From: Tenebrio molitor
Lineage: Eukaryota; Arthropoda; Insecta; Coleoptera; Tenebrionidae
Assembly: GCF_963966145.1 (NCBI RefSeq)
Contig: NC_091054.1
Span: forward strand, 7,812,001-7,876,000
Length of the DNA: 64,000 bases
Direction: 5' to 3'
Positions 11,916 through 23,343 of the stretch are shown in pieces (positions within the stretch are counted from its first letter, which is position 1; each line of letters begins with the position of its first letter). A program made the position numbers and the translations under genes. Under the pieces are notes generated by a model. It was given only the letters and a program-made list of their open reading frames with translations, did no database searches and was not told the DNA's origin.

Positions 11916-12845
11916 TTATGTGTGAAAGATTAAATAGTTGGTTTGCAGCACCTTCAACATAACCGACGTCTTCGCGTTGATGTAGCTGTTTGCATCAACT
12001 TTGGCGACGACTTGCCAGCGAATTTCTGGTTTATATGATTTTAACCTGGCGACCACAACTTGAGGAATTTTTTCCCGCGGATATGTAAAGAATGCTGAAC
12101 CCAATATCCTCTTCATTCTGTTAATATCTTTATCGGTTATATTCTTGGCACTGACCGTTTCAATCTGAAAGTGTAAGTCCAGTACTGCTCCCAACAAAAA
12201 GCAACACTCACATCTAAATCCCCATAGAAAATTTTGATTATCTGCTTATTCTCAGTTAGAAAAGTATAGTGAGAGATGTAGTTTCTGTCGTCCCACACAA
12301 ATCCAGTCTTTCCGTTTTTGATGGTGGTCAACAACCGATGGGCTTCACTGACAGGAGTTCCATTCGGTTTGTTGGTCCAAACTTTGGAGTTTTCTCCCTC
12401 AACGACTACCGCCTTTGCCGCCAATTTGTCTTCAGTTGCCACTTTTAAGAAGTTCTGACCTTGTGCTTTGTCTAAGCTGGAATTGGTCAAAGCTAGCTGG
12501 AAGGAATTGCCATCAAATGTTCCCAAAACTGTGACAGTTTACCTTGTTTAAAGGCCAAGTCACAGCCACAGACATCGACTCTTTGGGATGGCCGTCGCTG
12601 TAACTGGCACTACTTGACACTACGATGGACACATTCAACTTGTTGTCTTCGACCAACTTGCGGAAATTGGTAAACGACTTGAGTGTGTGGATGTCGGTAG
12701 CTGGGAAAACGGTCTCGTCCAAAGCCTAAGGAAGCATCATCAGAAGGGGTTTTCATTTTGTGGTACTTACATTTTCGACCACCACATCATCAGATGCAGC
12801 TGCAAGAGTAAACAACAAGAAGACGGTAAGAGATAAAATCTTCAT
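11916..12845 (-). CDS. Secreted LC8-like repeat protein, type A, diverged (A4)
   Basis: Four exons: 12845-12771, 12725-12543, 12496-12212, 12164-11916, giving 263 aa. Exon 3 corresponds to exons 3 and 4 of A1-A3 fused, so one intron differs. The signal peptide is MKILSLTVFLLFTLAAAS. Exon 2 carries NVSIVVS, matching the MNVSVIVS of A1. Residues 182-263 form the LC8-like unit: SAKNITDKD, helices, W231 and S241-Y242-I243, with the same W-x9-S-Y-I spacing. There is no cysteine, and NIT and NVS are potential glycosylation sites. It is divergent from B1, with starts 626 bp apart, and the pair appears to be the ancestral unit of the cluster to its right. Intact. Confidence 0.8.
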
Positions 12846-13471
12846 AATGCTGCCTTCACTGTACGAATATTTAAAATTGTTAATGACTGTAGTTATATTT
12901 GAAAATTATCTGGAAGAACAGACTCAGAAGGTCAAGGATGCAGTATTATAGGCCATAAAAGGAAAACATTGTTAAGTTCATTTAGGTCGTAACACTGATC
13001 GAAAGTTGTTTTGTTTTTACTGACAACGTATGTTACACCCCATTTAATTTTATTTTTACAGAGAAACACGTGCACCGGGTCATTGTTTATCAACAGACAG
13101 TAACTTTGAGCACGATTACATTTCAATCGTGTCAATGAGGTCTTGCTTTGAAAGATTAATTAAGACAACTTACACAACATACGAAGATATAAACAAAAAA
13201 ACAATTTTTTTGGATCGGAAAATTGTAAAGTAGAAATTCAATTTGACACTAATCTGTTCAATAGAGCGCACTGGTCACGAAAAAAGAAACAAAATTATAG
13301 ATACAGCAAACAATAAGACAAACAAGTCGAAGATATTCACAATGGTGAATAAATTTGTTGCCAAATCAATTAATTGAAAACTTAAAATTGAACTCTTGAG
13401 GTTATCGCAGCACCATTAGCATAAAATCTGACTTGAATGAATATGCTTCCAGTAATCAATGAATTGTCGAC
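12846..13471. promoter_or_regulatory. Divergent promoter region between A4 and B1
   Basis: This 626-bp spacer separates two opposite start codons. A TATA-like GCATAAAATC at 13,419-13,428 lies about 45 bp before the B1 ATG. The B-side half is repeated almost unchanged upstream of B2 (about 16,260-16,533), including AGAGCGCACTGGTCA near 13,265 and 16,322. Confidence 0.5.
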
Positions 13472-14668
13472 ATGTTGACAAAAAATATGATTGTCGCTTT
13501 AACCCTGCTAGTCCTGACCCATCTGGTGAAATCTTCACAATTCACTCCCTTCAAAACCCTGTCTTCCATGAATCTACCCCAACTGGATGAAGACCTCTTG
13601 AAACGTACTCCTCGAGAAACCCAAGACAGCGAGGACGAGGAGTTCGTCAAACTCGTAAGTTGTCACTATCAAATAACGCTTTTATCAGAGAGATTTCCAG
13701 ATGAATTCCAACGAGGAAATTCGTGGAGCTCTATGGTCCAATATTATCACCGAGATTGCTAAACGAAATCTCAACATATCTATAGTTGGGTGGCAAAACA
13801 TCTACGATAACGAGGGAAACATCGAAAAGGTCGTCGCATTAGAATTGGCCTTCCCAGTCAAGGACAAATCCAAAATTCATTTAGTTAGCAAGGACGACGG
13901 AGAGACCGCTAAACGCAGCAATCCACACAAGGCCATCAGAGGGTTTGGACCTTTCGTCAGTTTTGCACAAAGAGGTCTCCAAGTTGATATTTTTGCGTTG
14001 GAGCACAAAAGAAACTCTGAAGTCCCAGAATATTTTTATTGGAACCCTCACACCACCGTAAGTATACTCAAAGAAAAATTCTCTTGACTGTTTTTATTAG
14101 TATTATAGACACGACAATTTGGTCACATTCAATAAGACACAATTTGGATCGTATGAAGATGCTAAAAAATTGGCCGTCAATGTACCAAAGGATCATTTTA
14201 CAAAATACAATAGACCCCACTATTCGGAAGTCGAAGGTTTGGTGTATGGCGCCGATGGGATCCTCAACAACGCTACAAGTTTCTTTCATTCGGGTTCCGT
14301 TGTGGTAATAATTTTCTAGTTAATGTAGTCAACACAACTAATTATATCGTCGACAGAGTTATGTCGTAGATTTTAAAAATGTTACTGGCTTTATTCTTGT
14401 TCGTGGTCCAATAATCATGGCAGATGTAGCAATGGGATATGGCATAGAAGAGATTCCCGAGCAGTTGGCTAAGAAGTTTAACGAAGAAATTGAAGGGTAT
14501 GATTGGAGGGTTCTTGTCAATCCAGGTGATTTTGATCTTGTATACGATGTTTCGATTACATTATCTACCGATGCCTTCGATTTCTACGATGGTCCCAAAG
14601 ATATCTACTTGGTCTATGGAGTGCAGATAGTCGATAACAATCCAAGATTAAATGGTGCTCACCATTAA
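13472..14668 (+). CDS. Secreted LC8-like repeat protein, type B (B1)
   Basis: Four exons: 13472-13654, 13701-14057, 14101-14304, 14357-14668. All junctions are phase 0, introns are 43-52 bp, and the product is 351 aa. The signal peptide is MLTKNMIVALTLLVLTHLVKS. An acidic, low-complexity N-terminal stretch with a dibasic KR (44-45) precedes the first module. Exon 2 has the family motif NISIVGWQNIY followed by KVVALELAFPV. The last exon has two helices (IEEIPEQLAKKFNEE) then W298-R-V-L-V, the type B form of the LC8-like unit. There is no cysteine. AATAAA at 14,751-14,756 is the poly(A) signal. It is the only intact near relative of pseudogenes B0, B2 and B4. Function unknown. Confidence 0.8.
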
Positions 14669-14750
14669 TTGTAGTCTTTTTTGAATCTTCTAATATGAAA
14701 ATGAGAAGCTGAAGATTATAGATTTCAACTGTTTAATTTTATCTTTGGTC

Positions 14751-14756
14751 AATAAA
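14751..14756 (+). terminator. Poly(A) signal of gene B1
   Basis: AATAAA 83 bp after the stop codon, within a 3' untranslated region repeated after B2. Confidence 0.6.
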
Positions 14757-14804
14757 GAATTTCTGTAGAATCTTGAAAAATGTTTACTCATTTTGACTAG
14801 AATA

Positions 14805-15255
14805 TTACAACTGGTCAAAACCAGTTGGAAGGGATCGTGGTCAAGTGTTCACAAAACTAAAGTGTATTTTTTCTTGGTAGGCGGATGCGCGAGCCATTTA
14901 CGAAATCCTGCAACAAAATGCGACCTCCCTCCTGGTTATTTTATTCCACTAACCAATAGGGAGGTCGCATTTCGTTGCAGGATTTCGTAAATGGCGCGCG
15001 CATCCGCCTACCAGGAAAAAATAGACTTTAATTGCTTACTGTGTTGAATGACCAAGTTACAGCCACAGAAATCGACTCTTTGGGATTATCATTGCCGTAA
15101 GAACAAAGACTGTGAAACTGCAATAGATACATTTAAACGTCATTAGAAAAATTTTATTTTTGATTTTGCGCTATTTACATTTGCGGTCACCACATCGTTA
15201 GATGCCGCCACAATGCCAAAAATCAAGAAGAAATTAACAGGTGGAACCTCAATAA
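14805..15255 (-). pseudogene. Type A pseudogene remnant split by a MITE
   Basis: The minus strand matches the 5' half of an A gene (signal-peptide exon at about 15,180-15,255 and part of exon 2). The start codon is lost, most of exon 2 is deleted, and exons 3 and 4 are missing. Alignment with the paralogous stretch at about 21,890-21,935 (GTGTTCCCAAAACTGTGATTG) shows that the MITE at 14,858-15,030 landed in this copy. Confidence 0.7.
14858..15030. mobile_element. 173-bp hairpin MITE with TA target site
   Basis: The element is almost entirely palindromic, with arms of about 75 bp starting TAAAGT(G/C)TATTTTTTC and including GGTAGGCGGATGCGCG and GCGACCTCCCT. TA borders both ends, as in Tc1/mariner-type insertions. 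It has no coding frame. It is inserted in the remnant type A pseudogene. Confidence 0.85.
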
Positions 15256-16533
15256 TGTTCATGCCAAGGATGTTGCGATAAAAATGTGTTATTATGTACG
15301 GGTTGCCGAGTAAAAAAAAATCAGTTCATTTAGGTCATAACAGTAAACAAAGTTATTTTTGTTTGGTGTAGATTGTAGAGTCATATAACATTTAATTTAC
15401 TTCTATATTTACACAGGAACACGAGGCACAGGGTCGCTATTTATCGACAATAGCTGTTTATGCACCAAGGGCGTTACAACGATGATTACGCCCGGAGAAC
15501 GATGGATATAGTTCGATGGGCGTAATCATTCGGTGACGCCGTGATGCATACAAGATTTTATTTTTCACTATACGTGTTCTTTAAAAAAAAAATTGGCATC
15601 TTTGCAATTATGAATTGATGAGGGCGTTATGAATTAATTACGCCCGCTTATTCTTATTACGCCCGCTTATTCTTATTACCCCCTGTTATTATTCCCCGGT
15701 TGTTATGGACATGTTTACGTATTTCGTATCCTAGGAGTTATCATGCAATTATACTAAAGTGAAAATAGTATATAACGGTATTAGGCCGATATGGGTTATG
15801 TAACAGACGAGGTTGAGATATTGTAAAATCGAGGCAGAGCCGAGATTTTATAATCAACCGAGTCTGTTATATCCATATCGGCCGTATGTTGTTTTATAGT
15901 TTTCTTTATATCAATAATACTTAACATTTAACGATGATTTATTTGTAAGACTGACATTTCTCTTTACTTCAAAAATTAAATTTAGTTGTCATCTGTGCCG
16001 TAACCGTAGCAACGGTAGCAAAAATAACGGCCTCGGTCTGATAATTTTGAATAACGGCCTAGTCTGTTATGGGTATCATATCAATCAAGCTTTGAGTACT
16101 GATAAATCCTAATAACAGTATGGTATAAAGAAAATAAATTAATTTAAAGACCAATTTGCTGCACAAATAATATTTAATTGTGTTAATGAGTTCTTGTTTT
16201 AAAAGATTAATAAAATCAACTTACAGATCATTATTAGGGGAAGATATAAATCAAACTCAATTTTTGTTTGTATTGGAAAATTGTAAACTAGAAATTTAAT
16301 TTGACACAAATCTGTTCAATAGAGCGCACTGGTCAGGAAAAAAGAAACAAAATTATAGATATAGCAGACAATAAGACAATCAAGTCGAAGATATTCACAA
16401 TGGTGAATAAATTTGTTGCCAAATCAATTATATAATTGACAACTTGAAATTGAACTCTTGAGGTTATCGCAGTACAATTAGCATAAAATCTGACTTGAAT
16501 GAATAAGCTTCCAGTAATCAATGAATTGTCGAC
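15256..16533. repeat. Intergenic DNA with hairpin repeats
   Basis: There is no gene. Three structures are visible. At about 15,468-15,543 an inverted repeat has arms GGGCGT-AC and ATGATTACGCCC. At about 15,655-15,680 TTACGCCCGCTTATTC occurs twice in tandem. At about 15,782-15,887 there is a near-perfect hairpin whose arms start GGCCGATATGG; a related end (GGCCTAGTCTGTTATGG) lies near 16,055, so the whole 15.78-16.09 kb block may be one decayed transposon. The last 270 bp is the B-type promoter flank. Confidence 0.6.
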
Positions 16534-17718
16534 ATGTTGATAAAAAATATGATTGTCGCTTTAACCCTGCTTGCCCTGACCCATGTGGTGAAATCTTCAC
16601 AATTCACTCCCTTCAAAACCCTGTCTTCCATGAACCTACTGGATGAAGACTTCTTGAAACGTACTCCTCGAGAAACCCAAGACAGCGAGGAAGACGCTTT
16701 CGTCAAACTCGTAAGTTGTCACTATCAAAAACGCTTTTATCAGAGAGATTTCCAGATGAATACCAACGAGGATGTTCGTGAAGTTCAATGGTCCAACATG
16801 ATCGCCGAGATTGGTAAACAAAATGTCAACGCATCTATAGTTGGGTGGCAAAACATCTACGATAACGAGGGAAACATCGAAAAGGTCGTCGCATTAGAAT
16901 TGGCCTTCCCAGTCAAGGACAAATCCAAAATTCATTTGGTTAGTAAGGACGACGAAGAGACTACTAAACGCAGCAGTCCAGACAAGGCCTACAGAGAGTT
17001 TGGACATTTCGTCAAATTTGTACAAAGAGGTCTCCAAGTTGATATTTTTGCGTTGGAGCACAAAAGAAACTGTGAAGTCACAGAATACTTCTATTGAAGC
17101 CCTCACACCATCGTGAGTATATTCAAAGAAAAATTCTCTTGACTGTTTTTATTAGTATTATAGACACGACAATTTTGTCACATTCATTAAGACACAATTT
17201 GCATCGGTTGAGAATGCTAAAAAATTTGCCGTCAATGTAGCAAAGGATCATTTTACAAAATACAATAGATCCTACTATTCGGATATCGAAGTTTTCATGT
17301 ATGGCGCCGATGGGCCTCGACCCCGCTAGAAGTTTCAATTCGGGTTCCGTTGTGGTAATAATTGTCTAGTTAATGTAGTCAACACAACTAATTATATCGT
17401 CGACAGAGTTGTGTCGTAGATTTTAAGAATGTTACTGCCTATATTCTTGTTCGTGGTCCAATAATCATGGCAGATGTAGCAGTGAAATATGACAAAGAAG
17501 AGATTCCCGAGCAGTTAGCTAAGAAGTTTAACGAAGACATTGAAGAGTATGATTGGAGGGTTCTTGTCAATCCAGGTGTTTTTGATCTTGTATACGATGT
17601 TTCGATTACATTATCTACAGATCCCTTCGATTTGCACGATGTTCCCAAAGATATCTACTTGGTCTATGGAGTGCAGATAGTCGATAACCATCCAAGATTA
17701 AATGGTGCTCGCTATTAA
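16534..17718 (+). pseudogene. Type B pseudogene (B2), recently broken copy of B1
   Basis: It is collinear with B1: exon 1 16534-16710, exon 2 16756-17112, exon 3 from 17156, exon 4 17407-17718. Promoter flank, introns and poly(A) region are all conserved. In exon 2 the Trp codon TGG of B1 (Y-W-N-P) is TGA at 17,095-17,097. In exon 3 an indel after G-A-D-G (about 17,312-17,330) shifts the frame into a stop. Exon 4 is still open and highly similar to B1. A truncated product would contain the signal peptide and first modules but lack the C-terminal LC8-like unit. Intron 1 is 45 bp, in frame and stop-free. Confidence 0.8.
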
Positions 17719-17864
17719 TTGTAGTCTTTTTTGAATCTTCTAATATGAAAATGAGAAGCTGAAGATTATAGATTTGAACAGTTTAATTTTATCTTTGGTC
17801 AATAAAGAATTCCTGCAGAATCTTGAAAAATGTTTATTCATTTTGACAAGAATTTGACAATTTT

Positions 17865-18703
17865 AAGTTTCAAATATTTAGTTGCAACTTCAACGTTATT
17901 ATCAGCTACGTCTTGCCAGCAATTTTCCGGATAGGGTTTCTTTAACAAGACAGTCACAGCTAGAAGAATTTTTCCGTTTGCTATGTAAAGTAGGTCGAAC
18001 TTAAAATTTTCTTGAATAGCTGTCAGTTATATTCTTCGAGTTGACCGACCATTTAATCTGAAATTGTGACAAGGACTAATTCACAGGTTTGGCAAAGACG
18101 ACCAAGGGACTAGTGAACGCAGTAATTCACACAATGCCACCAGAGAGTTTGGACCTACTCCCATCAAAAAGCATTGCATTGGATTGTCTTGTTTTTCCCT
18201 TCATACTTCATAGATATGAATGTATACATATATAGTGAGATGAAACAGGAAGTTCTTCATTCTAGAAAAATCGAGTTCTTCTGTTTTTGACGGTGGTGAA
18301 CAATCGATGGATTTCAATGACAGGAAATCCATTTGTTGATTTGTTGGTCCAGCTTGCAATTTTCTCTCTGAACGACCACCACTTCGCCATCAATTCGTCT
18401 TCAGTTGCTGCTTCAGAAAGTTCTGGCCTTGTAACTTGTTTATCTTGGAATTAGTCAAATCCGGCTGGGAGGAATTGTTGTCAAGTGTCAACAAGTCTGT
18501 GGTTGTTTACCTACATTAATAACTAAATTACATCCACAGAAATCGATTCTTTGAGATGACCATTGTGATTGATATACGATAGACACATTCAATTTGTTAT
18601 CTTCGACTTCAACTTTAGGAAGTTGAGCTGAGCTTGGTCACCACTCGTCAAATGCCGTCACAATGGCAAATAAAAAGAAGAAAGGAAGAGATGAGGCCTA
18701 CAT
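17865..18703 (-). pseudogene. Type A pseudogene with embedded type B fragment
   Basis: All A-type exons can be traced on the minus strand, but the start codon is followed directly by TAG (18,700-18,698) and there are several frameshifts. The last exon (about 18,061-17,865) retains only scattered identity. At about 18,084-18,165 the plus strand reads like part of type B exon 2 (AAAGACGACC, then AATTCACACAATGCCACC and GAGAGTTTGGACCT). This fragment sits where an A-gene intron or exon edge should be. Confidence 0.7.
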
Positions 18704-19328
18704 AATGTTGCTTTCGCTTCACGAATATATGAAAATACTACTGGCTGATGTTATATTTCCAAATTATCTGGAAAAAGAGACTTAAAAGGACAAGGATGTA
18801 GTCATCAAATGTCATTTATTATGTATGGAGGGTCGATAAACAGTTGGTTCGTTCGAAACTCTGACTCAAATTTGTTTTTGTTTAGAACAGACTTATGTAA
18901 CATTCTGTTTATTTTAACTTTTACAGCGAGACACGTGAACCCGGGTCATTGTTTATCGACAAATTAAAATGAGGATTAACGTTTAATCGTGTCAATGGGG
19001 TCTCGTTTTGAAAGATTAATAATTAAGACAACTTACACAACACAATTATACGAAAATATAAATAAAAAGCAACTATTGTTTGGATCAGAAAATCGTAAAC
19101 TACAAATTCGATTTGATATAAATCTGGTCAGTAGAGCGGACTCGTTAGAGAAAAGTGAAACAAATAATGAAACAAACAAATCTAATAGACATCTAATGGT
19201 GACAAAATTTTTTTGTCAAACTAGTTATTGATTAGAACCTTGAAATTGAACTTGAGGTTATCGCAGTACCACGAGCAGAAAATCACATGAATGAATATGC
19301 TTCCAGCAATCTATCAATCATTATCAAC

Positions 19329-19815
19329 TTGTTAACAAAAAATGTGATTGTCGTTCTAACTATTTTTCTTCTTTGCGATATCGCAAAATCCTCGAAATCT
19401 AACAGTTTCGAAACCGTATCTTTCGTAAACCTACTTCTGGATGAAGACTTACTGAAGGGACAGACGGACAGAATAGTTTGGGGAGAAAAATAAAATAAGA
19501 CATTCCTACAGAATCTAGAATAAAGAATTTTCGTACAAATCCAGTGACAAGAGGTCCATCCGATTTGTTGGTACGAACTCTTCAATTTTCTTCCTCAACA
19601 ACACCACCTTCGCTGCCAATTTGTCTTCATTTGTTGAATTCTTCTTCATGGTCCAGTCCAATGACAAAAGTGGTAACAGGATATGGCAACGATTTCCGAC
19701 TATTGGAGGGTTCTTGTCAATTGATGTTTACGATTTCTACGACGGTCCTAAAGATGTCTTATTGTCTATGGAGTCCAGGTAGCAGATCACGCCGAAGATT
19801 AAATTGTTAAATAAA
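19329..19815. pseudogene. Chimeric pseudogene: B exon 1, inverted A exon, B exon 4
   Basis: 19,329-19,490 (+) matches type B exon 1 with its ATG changed to TTG. It is followed at about 19,545-19,640 by sequence matching the complement of type A exon 3 (GATTTGTTGGTACGAACTC, GCTGCCAATTTGTCTTCA). From about 19,640 to 19,810 (+) it matches an internally deleted type B exon 4 (GGAGGGTTCTTGTCAATTG, GATTTCTACGACGGTCC). No frame spans the pieces. It looks like a junction formed by illegitimate recombination between copies. Confidence 0.65.
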
Positions 19816-20170
19816 GTGTAATCTCTCTTTATTGCAATCTTTTTTAATCAAAACCTTCTAATATTGTTAATGTTAGTTTCGTGTCAATTAAAAATTGCTG
19901 CACAATCTAGAATAAAGCATACTCGTACACTGTTTATCGACAAAGTTATGTAAGTCGCACAAATATTTAAAAATATGTAAATATGAAATCAGAATACCAG
20001 ACAATGCTGATAAATTTGTTGCCAAAATATGATTATTATTAATTAAGACCTTGTAATTGAACTCTTAGTCACGGTTTCAGTTTTATCTGAACCTAAGCTT
20101 ATATCACAGTACCATTATCTTAAATTTAATCCTTTATTGATATTGTTGTATTAATCTAACAATTGTCGAT

Positions 20171-21204
20171 ATGTTAACAAAAATTGTGATTTTCGTTCTA
20201 ATCTTGTTTTCGCTAAACTATGTGTTTTCTATTTATAAATCAACCCCAACTGTATGAAGACTTGCTGAAACGTATTCCTCGAGAGACCTACGACCTCATC
20301 TACGGTGTCTGATGTAGATGAGGGGATGATGACTTCAGCAAATTTGTAAGTTGTCACAATCAAGCGACATTTTTACCAATGACATTTCTAGATGAAAAGC
20401 AAGGAAGATTTACGTATAATGATGTGGAATTGGCCTTCCCGATCAAGGATAAATCCAAAATTCATTTGGTTAGCAAGGACGACAATGAGCCTGTCGAAGG
20501 CACCAATCCACACAAAATTATTAGTGAGTTTAGAACTTTAGTCGAAATCCCTAAAAAAGGTCTTCAAATAGACATTTTTACCATGAAACAGAAGACAGAC
20601 GGTGAAGTCTCTAGTTACTTGTACTGGAACCCCGACACCGTGGTCAGTAGGTATCTACTTTCTGCTGCCAATTCCTCTTGACACTTTCTTTCTAGTGTTA
20701 CAGACACCATGGCTTGGTCATTTTCAATAAGACACATATTGGATGGTTTAGAGATGCTGCAGAATTTGGCCGCAAAGCAGCCGAAGATCATTTTACAAAA
20801 TACAACAGATCTTTCTATTTGCGGCAAATAATTTTGCCATACGGCGCCGATGGGACTTTCGACTCTTCTCAAAGAGTCATGGATTCCCCTTGCGCTGTGG
20901 TAATTTCTTTCACTTAGTGTAATCTCAACATGACTAGTCAATAATTGTATCGACAGAGTTATGTAACCGATTTTAAGAATGTTACCTCCAAAGTTCTTCT
21001 TGGCAGTCCAATGATTATGGCAAAAATTGCAACAGAACATGGCGAAGAAGAGATTCCCGAGCAGTTGGCTAAGAAATTCAACGAAGAATTTGAAGAGTAT
21101 GACTAGAGGGTTCTTGTCAATCCAGGCCATGTCAAATTTAAGTGCGATGGATGGATTAAATTATCTACCGATCCTTTCGAGTTTTACGAGACTACCAAAA
21201 ATTA
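20171..21204 (+). pseudogene. Type B pseudogene (B4)
   Basis: The ATG and signal peptide (MLTKIVIFVLILFSL) are present, but the frame stops within exon 1. Exon 2 lacks the segment encoding the N-x-S-I-V-G-W motif, though ELAFPIKDKSKIHLVSKDD is kept. Exon 3 (about 20,697-20,898) is intact. In exon 4 the conserved Trp of Y-D-W-R-V-L-V is a TAG stop (about 21,103) and the C-terminal part is degraded. The Trp-to-stop change is independent of the one in B2 and affects a different tryptophan. Confidence 0.75.
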
Positions 21205-21307
21205 AGTCGTCAAATAAATTGTGCTGTAACTGAGTTGTTGTCTTTTTTATCTTTATCTTGTAATACTGGGAGTTGGGACGAACTTGAATAAAAATTTACT
21301 GCAGAAT

Positions 21308-22227
21308 CTAGAATAATGGTTTGTTTATTTTGATAAACAACTTTAATGTAATGGACGTCTTTGCATTGATGTAGCTGTTTGCACCAACATCAGCGACGAC
21401 TTGCCAGAATATGTCTGGATGAGAACTTTCTAACATGGCGGACACAGCTAGAGGAATTTTTTCCGGTGGATATGTAAAGTGCGCCGAACTCAAAACTTTC
21501 TTAGACAACTTGATATCTCCCTCACTTACATTCTTGGAGTTGATCGTTTCAATCTAAAAGCATAAATCGAGAACTAGTCAAGAAAGAGTAAAACTCACAT
21601 TTAAATCCCCATAGATAAGCTTGACGGTCTTGGAAATACGAATGTATAGTGAGAGATGAAGTTTTCGTCGTAACAGACAAATCCAGTTGTTCCGTTTTTG
21701 ATGGCGGCCAGAAACCGATGGGCTTCACTGACAGGAAGTCCGTTCAATTTGTTGGTCCAAACTTTGTTTGTTTCCTCCAACATCAGCATCGCTTTCGCCG
21801 CCAGTTTGTCTTCAGTCGCCGTTTTTAGGAAGTCCTTAGGTACGTTGGGAACTGTCTAGCGTAGATTTGGTCTCAGCGAGCTGAAAGGAATCGTCGTCAA
21901 GTGTTCCCAAAACTGTGATTGCTTACTTTGTTGAATGACCAAGTCAGAGCATAAGATGAAGACTCTCTCGAATGGCCATTGCTGTAAGTCTTAGACTGAC
22001 ACTACGAGAGAGACATTCATTTTGTTGTCTTCGACCAGCTTGAGAAAGTTGGTAAAATACTTGAGTGCTTGGACTTCATCAGTTGGGTAAACGATCTCGT
22101 CCAAAGGTTAATGAAGCATCAAATCAAGGATTTTTGTTTTTGGGGTACTTACATGTTTGGTCACCACATGGTCATATGCCGCCACAACGGCAAAGAACAA
22201 GAAGAAAGCCACAGATGGAACCTTCAT
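21308..22227 (-). pseudogene. Type A pseudogene (A5)
   Basis: The signal-peptide exon (MKVPSVAFFLFFAVVAA) and last exon (21553-21308, containing W-Q-V-V-A and S-Y-I-N-A-K) are open. Exon 2 has a frameshift after N-V-S-L-V-V-S, and exon 3 is shifted at two places: before the D-F-L-K-T region and after H-Y-T-F-V. Organisation is the same as A4. It lies head to head with B3, with starts 1.1 kb apart. Decay is moderate and a sequencing error cannot explain all lesions. Confidence 0.7.
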
Positions 22228-23343
22228 AATATCGCCTTCACTTTGGAAATATTTCGAGATATCAATGACTGTTGCTACATCTTTAAAATGTGTTAAAAAG
22301 GAACTCAGAAGGTCAAGAGATAAAATCGTGCTATTATGTATTTTGAGTTGATAAAGAAAAAAATTGTAAAGTTCGTTCAGGTCGTAACACCGACCGAAAG
22401 ATGTTTTTGTTTAGTGCAGACTCTTGTAACATTCCACTTATTTTTATTTTTACACGAGAAAATGTGATATCGGGTCAACGTTTATCCACAAATTAAAATC
22501 AAGACCATCTTACGGCACTGTTAACGTTAAAATGGGGTCTTGTTTTGGAAGATTAAATAGACATATGATACAACACAATTAGGCGAAGATGTAAATAAAA
22601 AACAAATTCAATCAGACACGAATCTGGTTAATCGAGCGGACTGTATCACTTTCATCAATTAATATTTGCTGTGTTGCTGATGTGGCTTCTAGTACAACAA
22701 CACAAGGAGCAAGGGAGAATAAGTTTGTTTGTAAATAAATTTCCATCAAATCACAAAGTTTATGTGCGAGCGTTTCATTGAGTCGTTACGGCGTTGTTGA
22801 AATTTAAATAATTCATTTTACAGTACTGAATCCGGTACGACTATATTTTTCCTGTTTATTGAAACGTGAGTGATGCAGAAAATTCAAATGAATACGACGT
22901 GAAACTTATTTTTTAGTAAAAGTAATGAGTTCCTAGGTCTGACTCCGACAAAGTGTTTGTACAAACTCCCTGTTTATTTTAGATTTATTTACTTGGCCGC
23001 ACTAGTACTTATCTCATTATTATATAATTTTGTTTAACTATTTTTTATCTCATTACACAACTTATTTTTTTGTGGAAAATACAAGACACGTTGAAGAGTG
23101 TCTTGAGAACAAATTATATGAAATCGTGATTGGAACAGCTGAAGTTTCAGAAATTTTGGCATTTGCCATTTACCAAAGCTCGATTTTGGAGATTTTTCGA
23201 AAAAAATCTGGACCTTGAAAGATAAAATCCTCGTTTCAGTCCAAGTTCAAGAGAAGCTATCACGGGTCACAGATAATGTAAATCCATAAGTAATAAATAC
23301 GCCAAACGCAGTCTCCTGGCGGCAGTCACCAGTCACTCCTCCT
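22228..23343. other. Spacer between A5 and B3
   Basis: AT-rich. The left half still resembles the A-type 5' flank seen upstream of A4. No gene, RNA or repeat boundary is clear. The promoter of B3 presumably lies near its right end. Confidence 0.4.

Noticed and set aside
22990..23220. 62-codon frame upstream of B3
   Set aside because: AT-rich, no motif, and unlike any type A or B exon.
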